Part shown: piece after piece, positions 8,206-16,314 of the stretch
Position numbering within the stretch: the first letter of the stretch is position 1
How the letters are laid out: the number at the start of each line of letters is the position of its first letter
Source: Clostridiales bacterium
GTDB lineage: Bacteria > Bacillota_A > Clostridia > Christensenellales > Borkfalkiaceae
Assembly: GCA_015055785.1 (NCBI GenBank)
Contig: SVHQ01000004.1
Location: 1 to 37,571, forward strand
DNA: 37,571 bases
Reading direction: 5' to 3'
Position numbers and translations under genes: made by a program
The notes under the pieces: model-generated
The model's input: only the letters and a program-made list of their open reading frames with translations
The model's database searches: none
Told to the model about the DNA's origin: nothing

Positions 8206-8571
8206 ATGATTTTTGAAGTTAAAAATTATGCCTCGTTGCAAGAAGCGGTGGATTTGTTGTGTAGTTTCCTCTTAAAAGAAGGTGTGCCGTCGGATAGCAT
8301 TTTTGATAGCAAATTGGTCGCGTACGAGCTTTTAGGCAACGTTTTAAAGCATGCAGACGGAAAGGCGAAATTGCATGGCAGTATCGTTGACGGTTTTGTG
8401 GAATTAAAAATTTACACGGAAACAGCGTTCATTTTGCCGAAAGAAAAATTGTGCCCCGACACCATGGCGGAACATGGCAGAGGCTTGTTTTTGGTGAACG
8501 AAGTATGCGAAGAGAGGTTCTATTCGGACGAGGACGGAATCCGCGTGCAGATAAGAATAAAGAAAGCTTAA
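8206..8571 (+). CDS. HATPase_c anti-sigma factor kinase (RsbW/SpoIIAB-like)
   Basis: A 121-residue ATP-binding protein. The N-box is good (ELLGNVLKHAD, E41 and N45), and the G2 box GRGLFLVNEV at residues 92-101 is intact. The G1 Asp-x-Gly motif is not clear (IYTETAF). It probably holds the sigma factor inactive and phosphorylates the STAS protein, taking over from the degenerate homologue two genes upstream. The ribosome site AAGGAGG at 8193-8199 overlaps the sigma stop codon, suggesting coupling. No PP2C phosphatase gene is in the cluster. Confidence 0.8.
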   Translation: MIFEVKNYASLQEAVDLLCSFLLKEGVPSDSIFDSKLVAYELLGNVLKHADGKAKLHGSIVDGFVELKIYTETAFILPKEKLCPDTMAEHGRGLFLVNEVCEERFYSDEDGIRVQIRIKKA

Positions 8572-8576
8572 AGAGA

Positions 8577-8604
8577 AGCCCTTGCATAACGCATAGGGCT
8601 TTTT
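8577..8604 (+). terminator. Terminator of the sigma module
   Basis: AGCCCT at 8577-8582 pairs with AGGGCT at 8595-8600, extended inside by TGC/GCA, then a T-run. Confidence 0.85.
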
Positions 8605-8631
8605 GTGTGTCCTATTTTTAATAAAAGCAAT

Positions 8632-8662
8632 AAAAAACAACCGACCATTTGCGGTCGGTTGT
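8632..8662 (-). terminator. Terminator of the minus-strand gene 8697-10043
   Basis: ACAACCGACC at 8637-8646 pairs with GGTCGGTTGT at 8653-8662. On the minus strand it is followed by TTTTTT (8632-8637 complement). It may also stop plus-strand transcripts. Confidence 0.85.
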
Positions 8663-8696
8663 TTGTAATTTTCAAGAGAAATTCCTATAAAAACAA

Positions 8697-10043
8697 TTAG
8701 GAAATTTTGGTGGAATAAATGTAAATTTTATTCAACAATCCATTGGGAATTCTTTCTCTGTATTGGCCAAGATAGATGAATATCATACGGAAGAATTCAC
8801 GGTTGTCGCCGCCTACAACGTAGTCGGGGATTTCAGGCATAACGCCTTTATATCTCAAAATGAAGAGCTCCGTAAACTGATTTCTTTCTTCTTGATTCAA
8901 AGATGCGATGAAGGGGTCGAAACTCTGGCAGTTGTAGAAATCGTAACCGTTCGTGTTTACGCCGCCGAATGCAGGATTTACTTCTTCTGCAAGTTCAACG
9001 CCAGCTACAGGGCCGCCTTCATAAGAATAAGCTTCTGCATATTCCTCTACCTTATAAGCCTTGAAAGGAGGTTCGAGGGATTCTTCTTCCTCTTGAGGAA
9101 CCATCTTAGGACGAGGTATAGAGGGGAACATTTCGAGTTCGGGTTCGTTGTCGCCGTATTCCTCTTCTTCGTTGTCCTTATATTCCGTATAAGCGTATTC
9201 TTCTTCCGCTGCAACTTCTTCTTCGTCTTCATCATCGTTTACGTTGAGGAAATTTTCCGCAACAGGTACGGCTGCAACAAGCGCGCCAAGGAAAGAGAAG
9301 ATGAATGCTTTCAAACCTAAGCTGAAAAGACATACGATACAGAATACCAAAGCGATAGCAAGCTGTGCAATGAAACGAACGCGATGCAACATTTTCGAAT
9401 CGATTTTCTTCATTACACAGAACTGCGAGAATACAAGACCGATACATGCCAATACAAGGAGTGCGATATGTACGATGTTCGCCGTAGCGCCTTCCCCTGC
9501 AAAAGCAACTGCTGCTACCAACAAAATGGTGGAGAGCAACGTAACGCCATACTGTGCTGCAGATTTAAGAACAGACTTTTTGCCAGCCTTGAACACCAAC
9601 CAACCGTAGATGCCTACGCCGATGATTGCTACCAAAAGAGCAATAATATCAAATTTCGTAGGAAGTGCGGTGATGTAACCGGTGAGGGTAGGTACTGCCA
9701 ATGCGTAGAAACCTGCGCCAGCAGACATAATTAAAGATGCGATGCGAATTAACAAAGAAGTGTGTTCTTCTTTCAAGAATGCGATTATGCTAAGCGTTGC
9801 GGACGCTACCATAGAAAGCAACATCAAAACGATACACATAACCGATACTAAGCCTGCGCCGCTCATCTGTCCGCTAAAACCGCCGAAGAGGAGAGAGGTG
9901 CCGGCTACGTAGTTAGCACCGTTATTTTTAACTACCGTATAAGGCAAGAAAAGCGCGATTACGCTAACTGCCGCCAAAACGATGGCGAAGATACGGTCTA
10001 AGCTGATTTTTTCAGCTTTGGGAGCCTGTGTCTTTTTGCTCAT
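8697..10043 (-). CDS. Multi-spanning membrane protein with acidic linker and conserved tail
   Basis: I do not recognise a named function. From ATG 10043 (AGGAG 10 bases before) the protein has 448 residues. The start MSKKTQAPKAEK is followed by about eight hydrophobic segments to roughly residue 265. Next comes a strongly acidic linker with runs of E and D and tyrosines (for example DDEDEEEVAAEEEYAY). The compact C-terminal domain begins FDPFIASLNQEERNQFTELF and ends near YLGQYRERIPNGLLNKIY. The acidic linker places the tail in the cytoplasm if the helix number is even. The longer ORF reading from 10127 adds a segment without a ribosome site. A strong promoter lies at 10136-10164. Confidence 0.75.
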   Translation of the reverse strand: MSKKTQAPKAEKISLDRIFAIVLAAVSVIALFLPYTVVKNNGANYVAGTSLLFGGFSGQMSGAGLVSVMCIVLMLLSMVASATLSIIAFLKEEHTSLLIRIASLIMSAGAGFYALAVPTLTGYITALPTKFDIIALLVAIIGVGIYGWLVFKAGKKSVLKSAAQYGVTLLSTILLVAAVAFAGEGATANIVHIALLVLACIGLVFSQFCVMKKIDSKMLHRVRFIAQLAIALVFCIVCLFSLGLKAFIFSFLGALVAAVPVAENFLNVNDDEDEEEVAAEEEYAYTEYKDNEEEEYGDNEPELEMFPSIPRPKMVPQEEEESLEPPFKAYKVEEYAEAYSYEGGPVAGVELAEEVNPAFGGVNTNGYDFYNCQSFDPFIASLNQEERNQFTELFILRYKGVMPEIPDYVVGGDNREFFRMIFIYLGQYRERIPNGLLNKIYIYSTKIS

Positions 10044-10135
10044 AACAATTCTCCTGAAAAGTTTGTATTTGAATTTGGAGTTTGCACTATGTATTTCCAT
10101 ATAAGATGGCATAATGAAACTATTCACTCTAAAGT

Positions 10136-10164
10136 ATTATAGCACTTTTAAAAAGGTATGTCAA
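10136..10164 (-). promoter_or_regulatory. SigA promoter of the 8697-10043 gene
   Basis: On the minus strand TTGACA (10159-10164) and TATAAT (10136-10141) are separated by 17 bases, both perfect. The transcript would have a leader of roughly 85 bases. Confidence 0.85.
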
Positions 10165-10353
10165 TACATACGAAAAGGAATTTTCATTTTTTCTTTGAAA
10201 AAGTTGAAAAAAAATTTCTATTTTTCAACAAAAAAGTAGTATTTTTTATAGTTTAAGCGGAGGCTTTTTTCTTTCAAGGAACGTCACGAAATGAAAATAA
10301 AAGGATAAATGGAAAGAGTTGTGTGCGGATATTGGAAAAATGCAGGAAAACCC
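10165..10353. other. AT-rich divergent intergenic region
   Basis: Between two divergent promoters. It contains one hairpin (GTTGAAAAA at 10203-10211 with TTTTTCAAC at 10221-10229). I see no gene or known RNA. Confidence 0.5.
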
Positions 10354-10382
10354 TTGAAAAATTTTTTCATTTGCGGTATAAT
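10354..10382 (+). promoter_or_regulatory. SigA promoter of the PucR-type regulator
   Basis: TTGAAA at 10354-10359, spacer 17, TATAAT at 10377-10382; about 65 bases before the start codon. Confidence 0.8.
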
Positions 10383-10452
10383 AAAAAGAGAAGTTCTTAT
10401 CTGCGCTATGAAAAGGAAAAAGTAGCGTGATTGTGACAAAGCAGGAGGGATT

Positions 10453-11469
10453 ATGTCCGAGTTGAAAAGAATCGTAAAAGAGATTGAGGAAAAATTAAAT
10501 ATTTTCTTTCTTTTTTACGCGGAAAACACCCATCCTTCGAATGTTCCCGTTTGCGATAAACAGTTTGAGGGGACGACGGACGACGGGAAATACACCTATT
10601 TTCGCTTTTTACACCGCAACGTAGGATATATTGGCGTATTGAACGGGGCATCGCAGGTGGAGAAAAACTATGCCTTGCTTTTGCCGTCGTATATCGAGGC
10701 GTTTGCAGAAAAGGAAACCGAATTATCCAAGGCAGAGTATTTAAAACGCATTTTACGCGGTGAAAGCTCGTCTATGGGAATTTATAAATACATGACCAAG
10801 TATTCCGTGCGCGGCGCGGCTTGCTTTGTCATCGTGTTGCGTGTTCCAAAGCTCATGACGGAAACGCTTGCCGTGTTAGAACAGTACGGCGGAAACAGTT
10901 TGGATACAGCCGTGCAGATGAGCGAGGAAGAATGTGTTTTGGTGAAGTTTGTCGGGGACGAGGACAGCGAATATCGCTCCACCGTCGATTATGCGGAATT
11001 TTTGGTACAGTCGTTAAAGGAAGAGCTGGGCATTGACGTGCAAGCAGGGGTCGGTGCTACCGTTCGGGAGTTGAAAGACGCCGCGATATCGTATATCGGC
11101 GCAGGCAACGCGCTTCGCTATGCGGACGTATTTGAAATTACGGGCAACGTACATTCCTATCGCGAGTTTTTGTTGATAAAAATGTTAGAGGGGATTCCTG
11201 AAGGAAAGTTGACGCAATACCTCGCGGAAATGGCAGACGACCGTTTTAAAGAAATTTTTGAAGATGAAGAAATGCTCACAACGGCAGAGGCGTTTTTACA
11301 AAGCAGTTTGAACGTCAGCGAAACTTCGAGAAATCTGTACATGCATAGAAATACGCTGCTTTATCGCTTGGATAAGATTGAAAAAGCAACAGGATTAAAC
11401 ATAAGACAATTTTCCGACGCGGTGTCTTTCCGTGTGTTGACGGTGATTCACCGTTTATTAGGGAAATAA
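10453..11469 (+). CDS. PucR/CdaR-type transcriptional regulator
   Basis: A 338-residue protein whose C-terminus carries the PucR-type helix-turn-helix. After AEAFLQSSLNVSETSRNLY comes MHRNTLLYRLDKIEKATGL near residues 297-315, the family signature, followed by FSDAVSFRVLTVIHRLLG. The middle (about 115-230) fits the GGDEF-like domain that precedes the helix-turn-helix in this family. The N-terminal 100 residues are not recognised and may sense a ligand. GGAGG precedes ATG 10453. It is monocistronic, between its own promoter and a terminator. The target genes cannot be told from context. Confidence 0.85.
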   Translation: MSELKRIVKEIEEKLNIFFLFYAENTHPSNVPVCDKQFEGTTDDGKYTYFRFLHRNVGYIGVLNGASQVEKNYALLLPSYIEAFAEKETELSKAEYLKRILRGESSSMGIYKYMTKYSVRGAACFVIVLRVPKLMTETLAVLEQYGGNSLDTAVQMSEEECVLVKFVGDEDSEYRSTVDYAEFLVQSLKEELGIDVQAGVGATVRELKDAAISYIGAGNALRYADVFEITGNVHSYREFLLIKMLEGIPEGKLTQYLAEMADDRFKEIFEDEEMLTTAEAFLQSSLNVSETSRNLYMHRNTLLYRLDKIEKATGLNIRQFSDAVSFRVLTVIHRLLGK

Positions 11470-11480
11470 AAGGCGATTTG

Positions 11481-11513
11481 CGGGTTTTTCATTTTTTTTG
11501 AGAAACCCGTTTT
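11481..11513 (+). terminator. Terminator after the PucR-type gene
   Basis: CGGGTTTTTC at 11481-11490 pairs with GAGAAACCCG at 11500-11509, then TTTT. Confidence 0.75.
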
Positions 11514-11605
11514 ACGTCAAATTTTGTATGGTAAGGCCTTGAAAGAGGCATATTAAAAGGGTGCATTGATAAAATTGGGCATAGTTGGCTGGCAAGGAGA
11601 GAAAA

Positions 11606-13003
11606 ATGCAGAAACAACCGATGCAAATGGATGAATTCATGGAAGAGCAAGCAACGCAGGTGGATTCGGCTGTGGTGAATGAATCGAGCGTGGATGAATC
11701 GATAGCGAAGAATAAAAAGAAAAAGATAAAACGCACCGTGTGGACGGTGTTGTTAGCGTTGTTGATTTTCTTTAGCGGTATGACGACGGGATGGTTTTTA
11801 TTAGAGCCTGAATTTCGTTCGTTAATCAAGACGAAAATCGCCATTGATAATTTCTACTATGAGGACGTGGAGGACGACGTGTTCTTCGGCGCGATTTTTG
11901 ATGCGGTGAACGGTGAGGTTTTGGATAAATACTCCTATTATATGACCGCGGACGAACTTAAAGAATTTAACAGCGTGGGCGAGGGGAACCGAAGCGGCAT
12001 AGGTGTTGTGTTTTTAACGAAAGATGCCGAGGGGAATGCGCAGATGTACGTAACGCGCGTGTGTGGCAATTCCCCTGCGGAAAAGTCTGGAATCGAGGCT
12101 GGAGATTACGTTTTGGGATTTGGAAAAAGCCAAACGGCGATGATTGAAAGTGTTGTTTTTGCGGAGTTTTCTGCCTTTTTACAGGAACTTGATACCAGCG
12201 AAACCTTTTATTTAAAAGTGCGTAAGGGTGCGGAAGCGGATGCGCCGATAAAAATTTTGGCAATTTCTAAAGAAAATTACGTAGAGAATTATGTGTTTTA
12301 CCGTACGGCGACTGCTTCCTACGGTTTTGAGGGGGAGAAAGCGTTGACAATGGTAGAAAAAGGAAAGCCGCTTACTTGTCTGGATGCGCAGACGGCGTAT
12401 ATTCAATTGGTTGAATTTAACGGCGCGGCGGCGGAGGAATTTAAGCAGGCGATGGATAAGTTCCGCGCGGACGGCATGAAGAATTTGGTGTTGGATTTGC
12501 GTGGAAACGGCGGCGGATTTTTAGACATTATGCAGGATATAGCCAGCTATTTTTGTAAGAACACCAAGGAAAAAAGACCGATTGTCGTAAAGGCGGACTA
12601 TGGCGAGTATCAACAGAATTTTAAGGCTAAAGGCAATTATTACGACGACTATTTCGTGCAAGAGGGCCGTATTTGTGTATTGGCAGATTGCGACACGGCG
12701 TCAGCGTCTGAATGTCTGATTGGCAGTATGTTCGATTACGGCGCAATTTCTTATGGCGATATTTGTTTGACAGAGCGTTCGGGCGTGATCAGGACGTTCG
12801 GGAAAGGCATAATGCAATCGACTTATCCTTTGCTGCTTGGCGGCGATGCAATTAAATTGACAACGGCGGTGATTCGTTGGCCGATTAGCAATCATTGCAT
12901 ACATGGTAGGGGTGTTTTGCCTGAAGACGGCGCTTTAAGTGTTGCGGAAACGGGGGATGGCGACGCTGAAATCGCGCAAAGTATTGCAAAATTATTCTCT
13001 TAA
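11606..13003 (+). CDS. S41 family carboxy-terminal processing protease
   Basis: A 465-residue membrane-anchored protease of the CtpA/S41 family. A cytoplasmic, acidic then lysine-rich N-terminus (KNKKKKIKR) leads into one transmembrane helix near residues 50-72, so the rest is outside. A PDZ domain follows (SGIGVVFL, NSPAEKSGIEAGDYVLGF). The peptidase core has LDLRGNGGGFLDIM, the serine in TASASE near residue 365, and the lysine in GKGIMQSTYPL near 400, the Ser/Lys dyad of the family. ATG 11606 is chosen because AAGGAG precedes it; the earlier TTG at 11585 has no site. The substrate is unknown. The gene stands alone and ends in a terminator. Confidence 0.9.
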   Translation: MQKQPMQMDEFMEEQATQVDSAVVNESSVDESIAKNKKKKIKRTVWTVLLALLIFFSGMTTGWFLLEPEFRSLIKTKIAIDNFYYEDVEDDVFFGAIFDAVNGEVLDKYSYYMTADELKEFNSVGEGNRSGIGVVFLTKDAEGNAQMYVTRVCGNSPAEKSGIEAGDYVLGFGKSQTAMIESVVFAEFSAFLQELDTSETFYLKVRKGAEADAPIKILAISKENYVENYVFYRTATASYGFEGEKALTMVEKGKPLTCLDAQTAYIQLVEFNGAAAEEFKQAMDKFRADGMKNLVLDLRGNGGGFLDIMQDIASYFCKNTKEKRPIVVKADYGEYQQNFKAKGNYYDDYFVQEGRICVLADCDTASASECLIGSMFDYGAISYGDICLTERSGVIRTFGKGIMQSTYPLLLGGDAIKLTTAVIRWPISNHCIHGRGVLPEDGALSVAETGDGDAEIAQSIAKLFS

Positions 13004-13036
13004 TAAGGGAATTATGCATTAAAATAAATAAAACAA

Positions 13037-13077
13037 AGGGGCAGGTACGCGTTGAATGCAAAAACCTGCTCTTTTTT
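13037..13077 (+). terminator. Terminator after the S41 gene, containing the repeat
   Basis: GGGCAGGT at 13039-13046 pairs with ACCTGCTC at 13064-13071 (one G-T pair), followed by TTTTTT. The left arm and loop are dispersed repeat copy 3. Confidence 0.8.
13040..13055 (+). repeat. Dispersed 16-base repeat, copy 3 (in a terminator)
   Basis: GGCAGGTACGCGTTGA. It forms the 5' arm and part of the loop of the S41 terminator. Confidence 0.9.
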
Positions 13078-13085
13078 GATAGGGA

Positions 13086-13116
13086 AAAGCACGCGGTTAG
13101 GGGAACCGCGTGCTTT
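13086..13116. terminator. Perfect 13-bp hairpin in the convergent gap
   Basis: AAAGCACGCGGTT at 13086-13098 pairs with AACCGCGTGCTTT at 13104-13116 over a 5-base loop. T-runs are short on both strands, so a termination role is likely but not certain. Confidence 0.55.
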
Positions 13117-13276
13117 ACTTAATTTATGGAGGTTTTCCTGATAAGGAAACAGGTAAGCAATTTATGAAATGTTATTTGGTTTTGTTTTGTATAGATATCA
13201 TAATCGATGTTTGCGTAAATTGCGTTGTGGGTATGTGAAAAGCAGTTGAAAATTTATAATTAAATTTCACATAAAA
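13117..13276. other. Gap between S41 and transketolase genes
   Basis: No convincing gene. It contains a short 24-codon reading frame at 13164-13238 without a good ribosome site. A GTTTGC (13209-13214)/GGGTAT (13229-13234) pair with spacer 14 resembles a SigB-type promoter that would read towards the hairpin at 13277-13298. Confidence 0.3.
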
Positions 13277-13298
13277 AACGAGGCTTTAAAGCCTCGTT
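13271..13298 (-). terminator. Terminator of transketolase
   Basis: AACGAGGC at 13277-13284 pairs with GCCTCGTT at 13291-13298; on the minus strand TTTTTT-type sequence follows. Confidence 0.85.
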
Positions 13299-13315
13299 CT
13301 TTCTGTTTAGATTGA

Positions 13316-15322
13316 TTAATTTTCTTGACTCTTTTTGATGGAAAGCAATGCTTTTTCCACAACGTTTTCTACGGTGAAGCCGTAATGAGCGAAAAGGAGA
13401 TTTGCAGGTGCGCTTGCGCCAAATTCGTTCATGCCGATGATTTCACCGCAATCGCCTGCGTATTTATACCAGCTGTAAGGAGAAGCGGCTTCCACGCAAA
13501 CTCTTGCTTTTGTCTTGGGGCACAGCACTGCGCGTTTATATTCATCCGATTGCTTTTCAAATTCTTCCATACAAGGCATGGAAACAACTCTTGCGCTTAC
13601 GCCTTGTTCAGCAAGCACAGCCTTTGCTTTTACACAAAGTTCCACTTCCGAACCAGAAGCAATCAACAATACGTCGGGATTTGCTTCACAGTCTTCGAGG
13701 ATATAGCCACCTTTCAAAGCCTGATCGCCACTGTTTTCATACTGTGGTAAGTTTTGACGGGTAAGCACCAAAGCGGTGGGTTGATTCCCCGTAACGGCAG
13801 AAATCCAAGCCGCTGCCGTTTCTTTGCCGTCTGCAGGACGGTACACTTTCATTCCAGGGATAGAACGAAGCATAATTAGCTGTTCTATCGGCTGATGCGT
13901 GGGGCCGTCTTCGCCAACGCCAATGGAATCGTGCGTCAAAATATAGGTTACGGGCAATTGCATGAGCGCGGACAAACGTATAGAGGCTTTGCAGTAGTCT
14001 GCGAACACGAAGAAGGTAGCGCAATAGGCTTGCAGACCGCCGTGCAGCTGCATACCGTTCGTCATTGCCGCCATTGCGTGTTCGCGGATACCGAAATGCA
14101 TATTTCTGCCTGCGAAATTTTCAGACGAGAAATAGCCGTATTTATTTTCGTCCGTGTCTTTCATGTCGGAAAGATTGGAAGGAGCGAGGTCTGCCGAGCC
14201 GCCCATGAGCTGAGGAAGCTTCGCTGCCAATTTGTTTAAAACCTTTGCGGAAGTTTGACGGGTTGCCATCGGTTTGTCGAAATCGTACAAATCTTTTAAT
14301 TCGTCAAGGGAAGGTTTTTTGCCTGCCATAGCGTCTTTATACGCTTTTGCCAATGCAGGATAGCTTGTTTCGTATTTTTCAAACAAGTCGTTCCATGCTT
14401 CTTCCGCTTTTGCGCCTGCATTTGCGGCTTTTGCACAGTGGTCGAACACTTCCTGCGGACATTCGAAGGGGGGATAGTCCCAGCCGAGGTTTTCCTTGGT
14501 TTTTTGTAAATTCTCCGCACCCAAAGGAGAGCCGTGGCATTTTGCCGTACCCTCTAAAGGTGAACCATGGCCGATATGCGTTTTGCAAACGATGACGGAA
14601 GGTTTTTCTGCGCAGGCTTTTGCTTGTTCGATTGCATTGGAGAGCGCGACAACGTCATCGGGGCTGGCAACGAGGTCTACATGCAACACTTGCCAGTTTT
14701 GTGCGGCAAAGCGCGCGCCGACGTCTTCACGGAAAGTAACGTCTGTGTCACCCTCAATGGAAATTTCATTGTCATCATAGAAGAGGATGAGCTTACCGAG
14801 ATTGTTCGAGCCTGCAAAGGAGCAAGCTTCGTAAGAAATTCCTTCTTCCAAACAACCATCGCCGCAAAGGACGTAAGTGTAATGATCGACTACGTTAAAG
14901 CCCGGCTTATTGAATTTAGCGGCAAGGTGCGCTTCCGCCATTGCCATACCCACAGCCGTTGCGATGCCCTGACCGAGAGGACCCGTCGTTGTTTCAATTC
15001 CTGCCGTGTGGCCATATTCGGGATGACCAGGCGTCTTTGAACCGAATTGACGGAAATTCATCAAATCTTCTTTTGTCAAGCCCATATCATAGAGATACAA
15101 CAAGGTGTAATAGAGCATAGAGCCGTGCCCTGCGGATAAAACAAATCTGTCGCGGTTGTCCCATTTCAAATTTTTCGGATTGAATTTCAAGAAATTCTGA
15201 AAAAGGGTGTAAGCGATCGGGGCGCAACCCATAGGAAGACCAGGGTGACCGGACTTTGCTTTATCAATAGCTTCTGCCGACAAGATTCTAATTGCATTGA
15301 TGGTTGATTTCTGTACGTCCAT
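13316..15322 (-). CDS. tkt: Transketolase
   Basis: Transketolase moves two-carbon units between sugar phosphates in the pentose phosphate pathway, using thiamine diphosphate. The 668 residues are full length. Seen in order: SGHPGLPMG near residue 20, SAGHGSMLYYTLLYL near 63-77, GPLGQGIATAVGMA near 115, the thiamine diphosphate motif GDGCLEEGISYEA with NN downstream near 155-175, and the pyrimidine-domain segment GIREHAMAAMTNG. AGGAG lies 10 bases before ATG 15322, with a strong promoter further up. It is monocistronic with its own terminator. Confidence 0.97.
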   Translation of the reverse strand: MDVQKSTINAIRILSAEAIDKAKSGHPGLPMGCAPIAYTLFQNFLKFNPKNLKWDNRDRFVLSAGHGSMLYYTLLYLYDMGLTKEDLMNFRQFGSKTPGHPEYGHTAGIETTTGPLGQGIATAVGMAMAEAHLAAKFNKPGFNVVDHYTYVLCGDGCLEEGISYEACSFAGSNNLGKLILFYDDNEISIEGDTDVTFREDVGARFAAQNWQVLHVDLVASPDDVVALSNAIEQAKACAEKPSVIVCKTHIGHGSPLEGTAKCHGSPLGAENLQKTKENLGWDYPPFECPQEVFDHCAKAANAGAKAEEAWNDLFEKYETSYPALAKAYKDAMAGKKPSLDELKDLYDFDKPMATRQTSAKVLNKLAAKLPQLMGGSADLAPSNLSDMKDTDENKYGYFSSENFAGRNMHFGIREHAMAAMTNGMQLHGGLQAYCATFFVFADYCKASIRLSALMQLPVTYILTHDSIGVGEDGPTHQPIEQLIMLRSIPGMKVYRPADGKETAAAWISAVTGNQPTALVLTRQNLPQYENSGDQALKGGYILEDCEANPDVLLIASGSEVELCVKAKAVLAEQGVSARVVSMPCMEEFEKQSDEYKRAVLCPKTKARVCVEAASPYSWYKYAGDCGEIIGMNEFGASAPANLLFAHYGFTVENVVEKALLSIKKSQEN

Positions 15323-15390
15323 TCGGATGATTCTCCTAAATTATTTTTATTGTTAGTATATCTAAAAAACACTTTACAAATATATTATTT

Positions 15391-15419
15391 ATTATAGCTG
15401 TTTTTTTTCTTTTTTTCAA
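15391..15419 (-). promoter_or_regulatory. SigA promoter of transketolase
   Basis: On the minus strand TTGAAA (15414-15419), spacer 17, TATAAT (15391-15396). Confidence 0.8.
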
Positions 15420-15459
15420 GTCTTTGAGGTATTAAAAAAAAGGATTTTTTTTACAATCG

Positions 15460-15488
15460 TTGACATTTTTATTTATATATAGTATAAT
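15460..15488 (+). promoter_or_regulatory. SigA promoter of the cobalamin-riboswitch operon
   Basis: TTGACA at 15460-15465 and TATAAT at 15483-15488 with a 17-base spacer, both perfect, about 17 bases before the aptamer. Confidence 0.9.
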
Positions 15489-15505
15489 AAGAAAAATTCC
15501 ATAGC

Positions 15506-15721
15506 AAATACGGTATCCTTTTTGCGGAAAGGATTTAATAGGGAAGAGGGAAATCGCCGCTGTCGATTGTTTTGATAGAGGAATAAGAGTTGCCCCGCTG
15601 TCGCCGCAACCGTAAGAACGTTTTATTGCTTTTTTTCACTGTTGAAAAATGGGAAGGAAGTGGGCAGGTATGCGTTGAGTGCGTATACAAAGCGTTGTAA
15701 GCCGGGAGACCTGCCGTATTT
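15506..15721 (+). ncRNA. Cobalamin (B12) riboswitch
   Basis: The closing helix pairs AAATACGG (15506-15513) with CCGTATTT (15714-15721). Inside are the conserved blocks of this class: GGGAA near 15541, GCCCCGCTGTCGCCGCAACC at 15593-15612, CACTG and GGGAAGG near 15640-15656, and GCCGGGAGACCTGCC at 15701-15715, the B12 box. Adenosylcobalamin-type binding would normally lower expression of the operon. The peripheral hairpin between GGGAAGG and the B12 box holds dispersed repeat copy 4. The expression platform (15722-15833) has no clear T-run terminator, so control may be at the ribosome site GGAGG at 15823-15827. Confidence 0.9.
15663..15678 (+). repeat. Dispersed 16-base repeat, copy 4 (inside riboswitch)
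   Basis: GGCAGGTATGCGTTGA, identical to copies 2 and 8. It lies in the variable peripheral arm of the cobalamin aptamer. Confidence 0.9.
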
Positions 15722-15833
15722 TGTCGCTTGATTTTCGCGGACGGACGAAGAAATAAAGATGCTGCTTTTTATAAAAAGCGGTTGTTTTCCGTATGCCAAA
15801 ATCGGCGTGCGGATTATTTTTTGGAGGTGTTTT

Positions 15834-16292
15834 ATGAAAGGCATTATGAAAAGTTTGTTGGTTTTTGGCATGGTGTTTTTGTCTGCTTTTGGATTTGTGG
15901 GTTGTAAACCCGAAGAAGCGCAGGCAAATCTTACATTTTCCTATAGTCTGAAAACTTCGCAGGAGGGAACGCTTCCCTTGCGCTTGGAAATTGGCGTAGA
16001 AGAAGCACAGTATGATTGTACCTTGTTGCAAATTATGCAGGATGCAAAAGACGACGGGAAGCTGGATTTTGAAGAAAATGGTGGCATGATAACGTCGATA
16101 AACGGCAAGAAAAATACGGCAGATTTTAGCAGCTGTTGGATGCTTTATACGTCCGATGCGGAAATGGCGAACAACGCTTGGGGTGAAATCACTGTAAACG
16201 GCAAAACGCTTGGCCTTGCAATTGTAGGGGCAAACGCTTTGGTTGCTTTAGAGGGTGAAATTTACGTTTGGGAATACGTTACTTTTGAATAA
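15834..16292 (+). CDS. DUF4430-domain lipoprotein, putative corrinoid binder
   Basis: A 152-residue lipoprotein: a basic N-terminus, a hydrophobic stretch and the lipobox FVGC with Cys near residue 25. The mature part resembles the DUF4430 domain, which is related to the beta domain of transcobalamin and intrinsic factor: CTLLQIMQDA, then ITSINGKKN, WMLYTSDAEM and the closing strand. ATG 15834 follows TTGGAGGTG; a longer frame from 15759 has no ribosome site. Control by a cobalamin riboswitch and an ECF S component next door suggest it captures a corrinoid at the cell surface. That role is inference. Confidence 0.8.
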   Translation: MKGIMKSLLVFGMVFLSAFGFVGCKPEEAQANLTFSYSLKTSQEGTLPLRLEIGVEEAQYDCTLLQIMQDAKDDGKLDFEENGGMITSINGKKNTADFSSCWMLYTSDAEMANNAWGEITVNGKTLGLAIVGANALVALEGEIYVWEYVTFE

Positions 16293-16298
16293 GGGAGT

Positions 16299-16314
16299 AC
16301 CATGTACGCGATGA
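16299..16314 (+). repeat. Dispersed 16-base repeat, copy 5 (over a start codon)
   Basis: ACCATGTACGCGATGA. It supplies the ATG at 16302 of the ECF S component and a second in-frame ATG at 16311. Confidence 0.8.

Noticed and set aside
9690..9712. A GGTAGGTACTGCCAATGCGT stretch resembling the repeat
   Set aside because: The spacing and core do not match; coding sequence on the minus strand explains it.
13164..13238. A 24-codon hydrophobic frame
   Set aside because: No good ribosome site and no conservation evidence; possible but unsupported.
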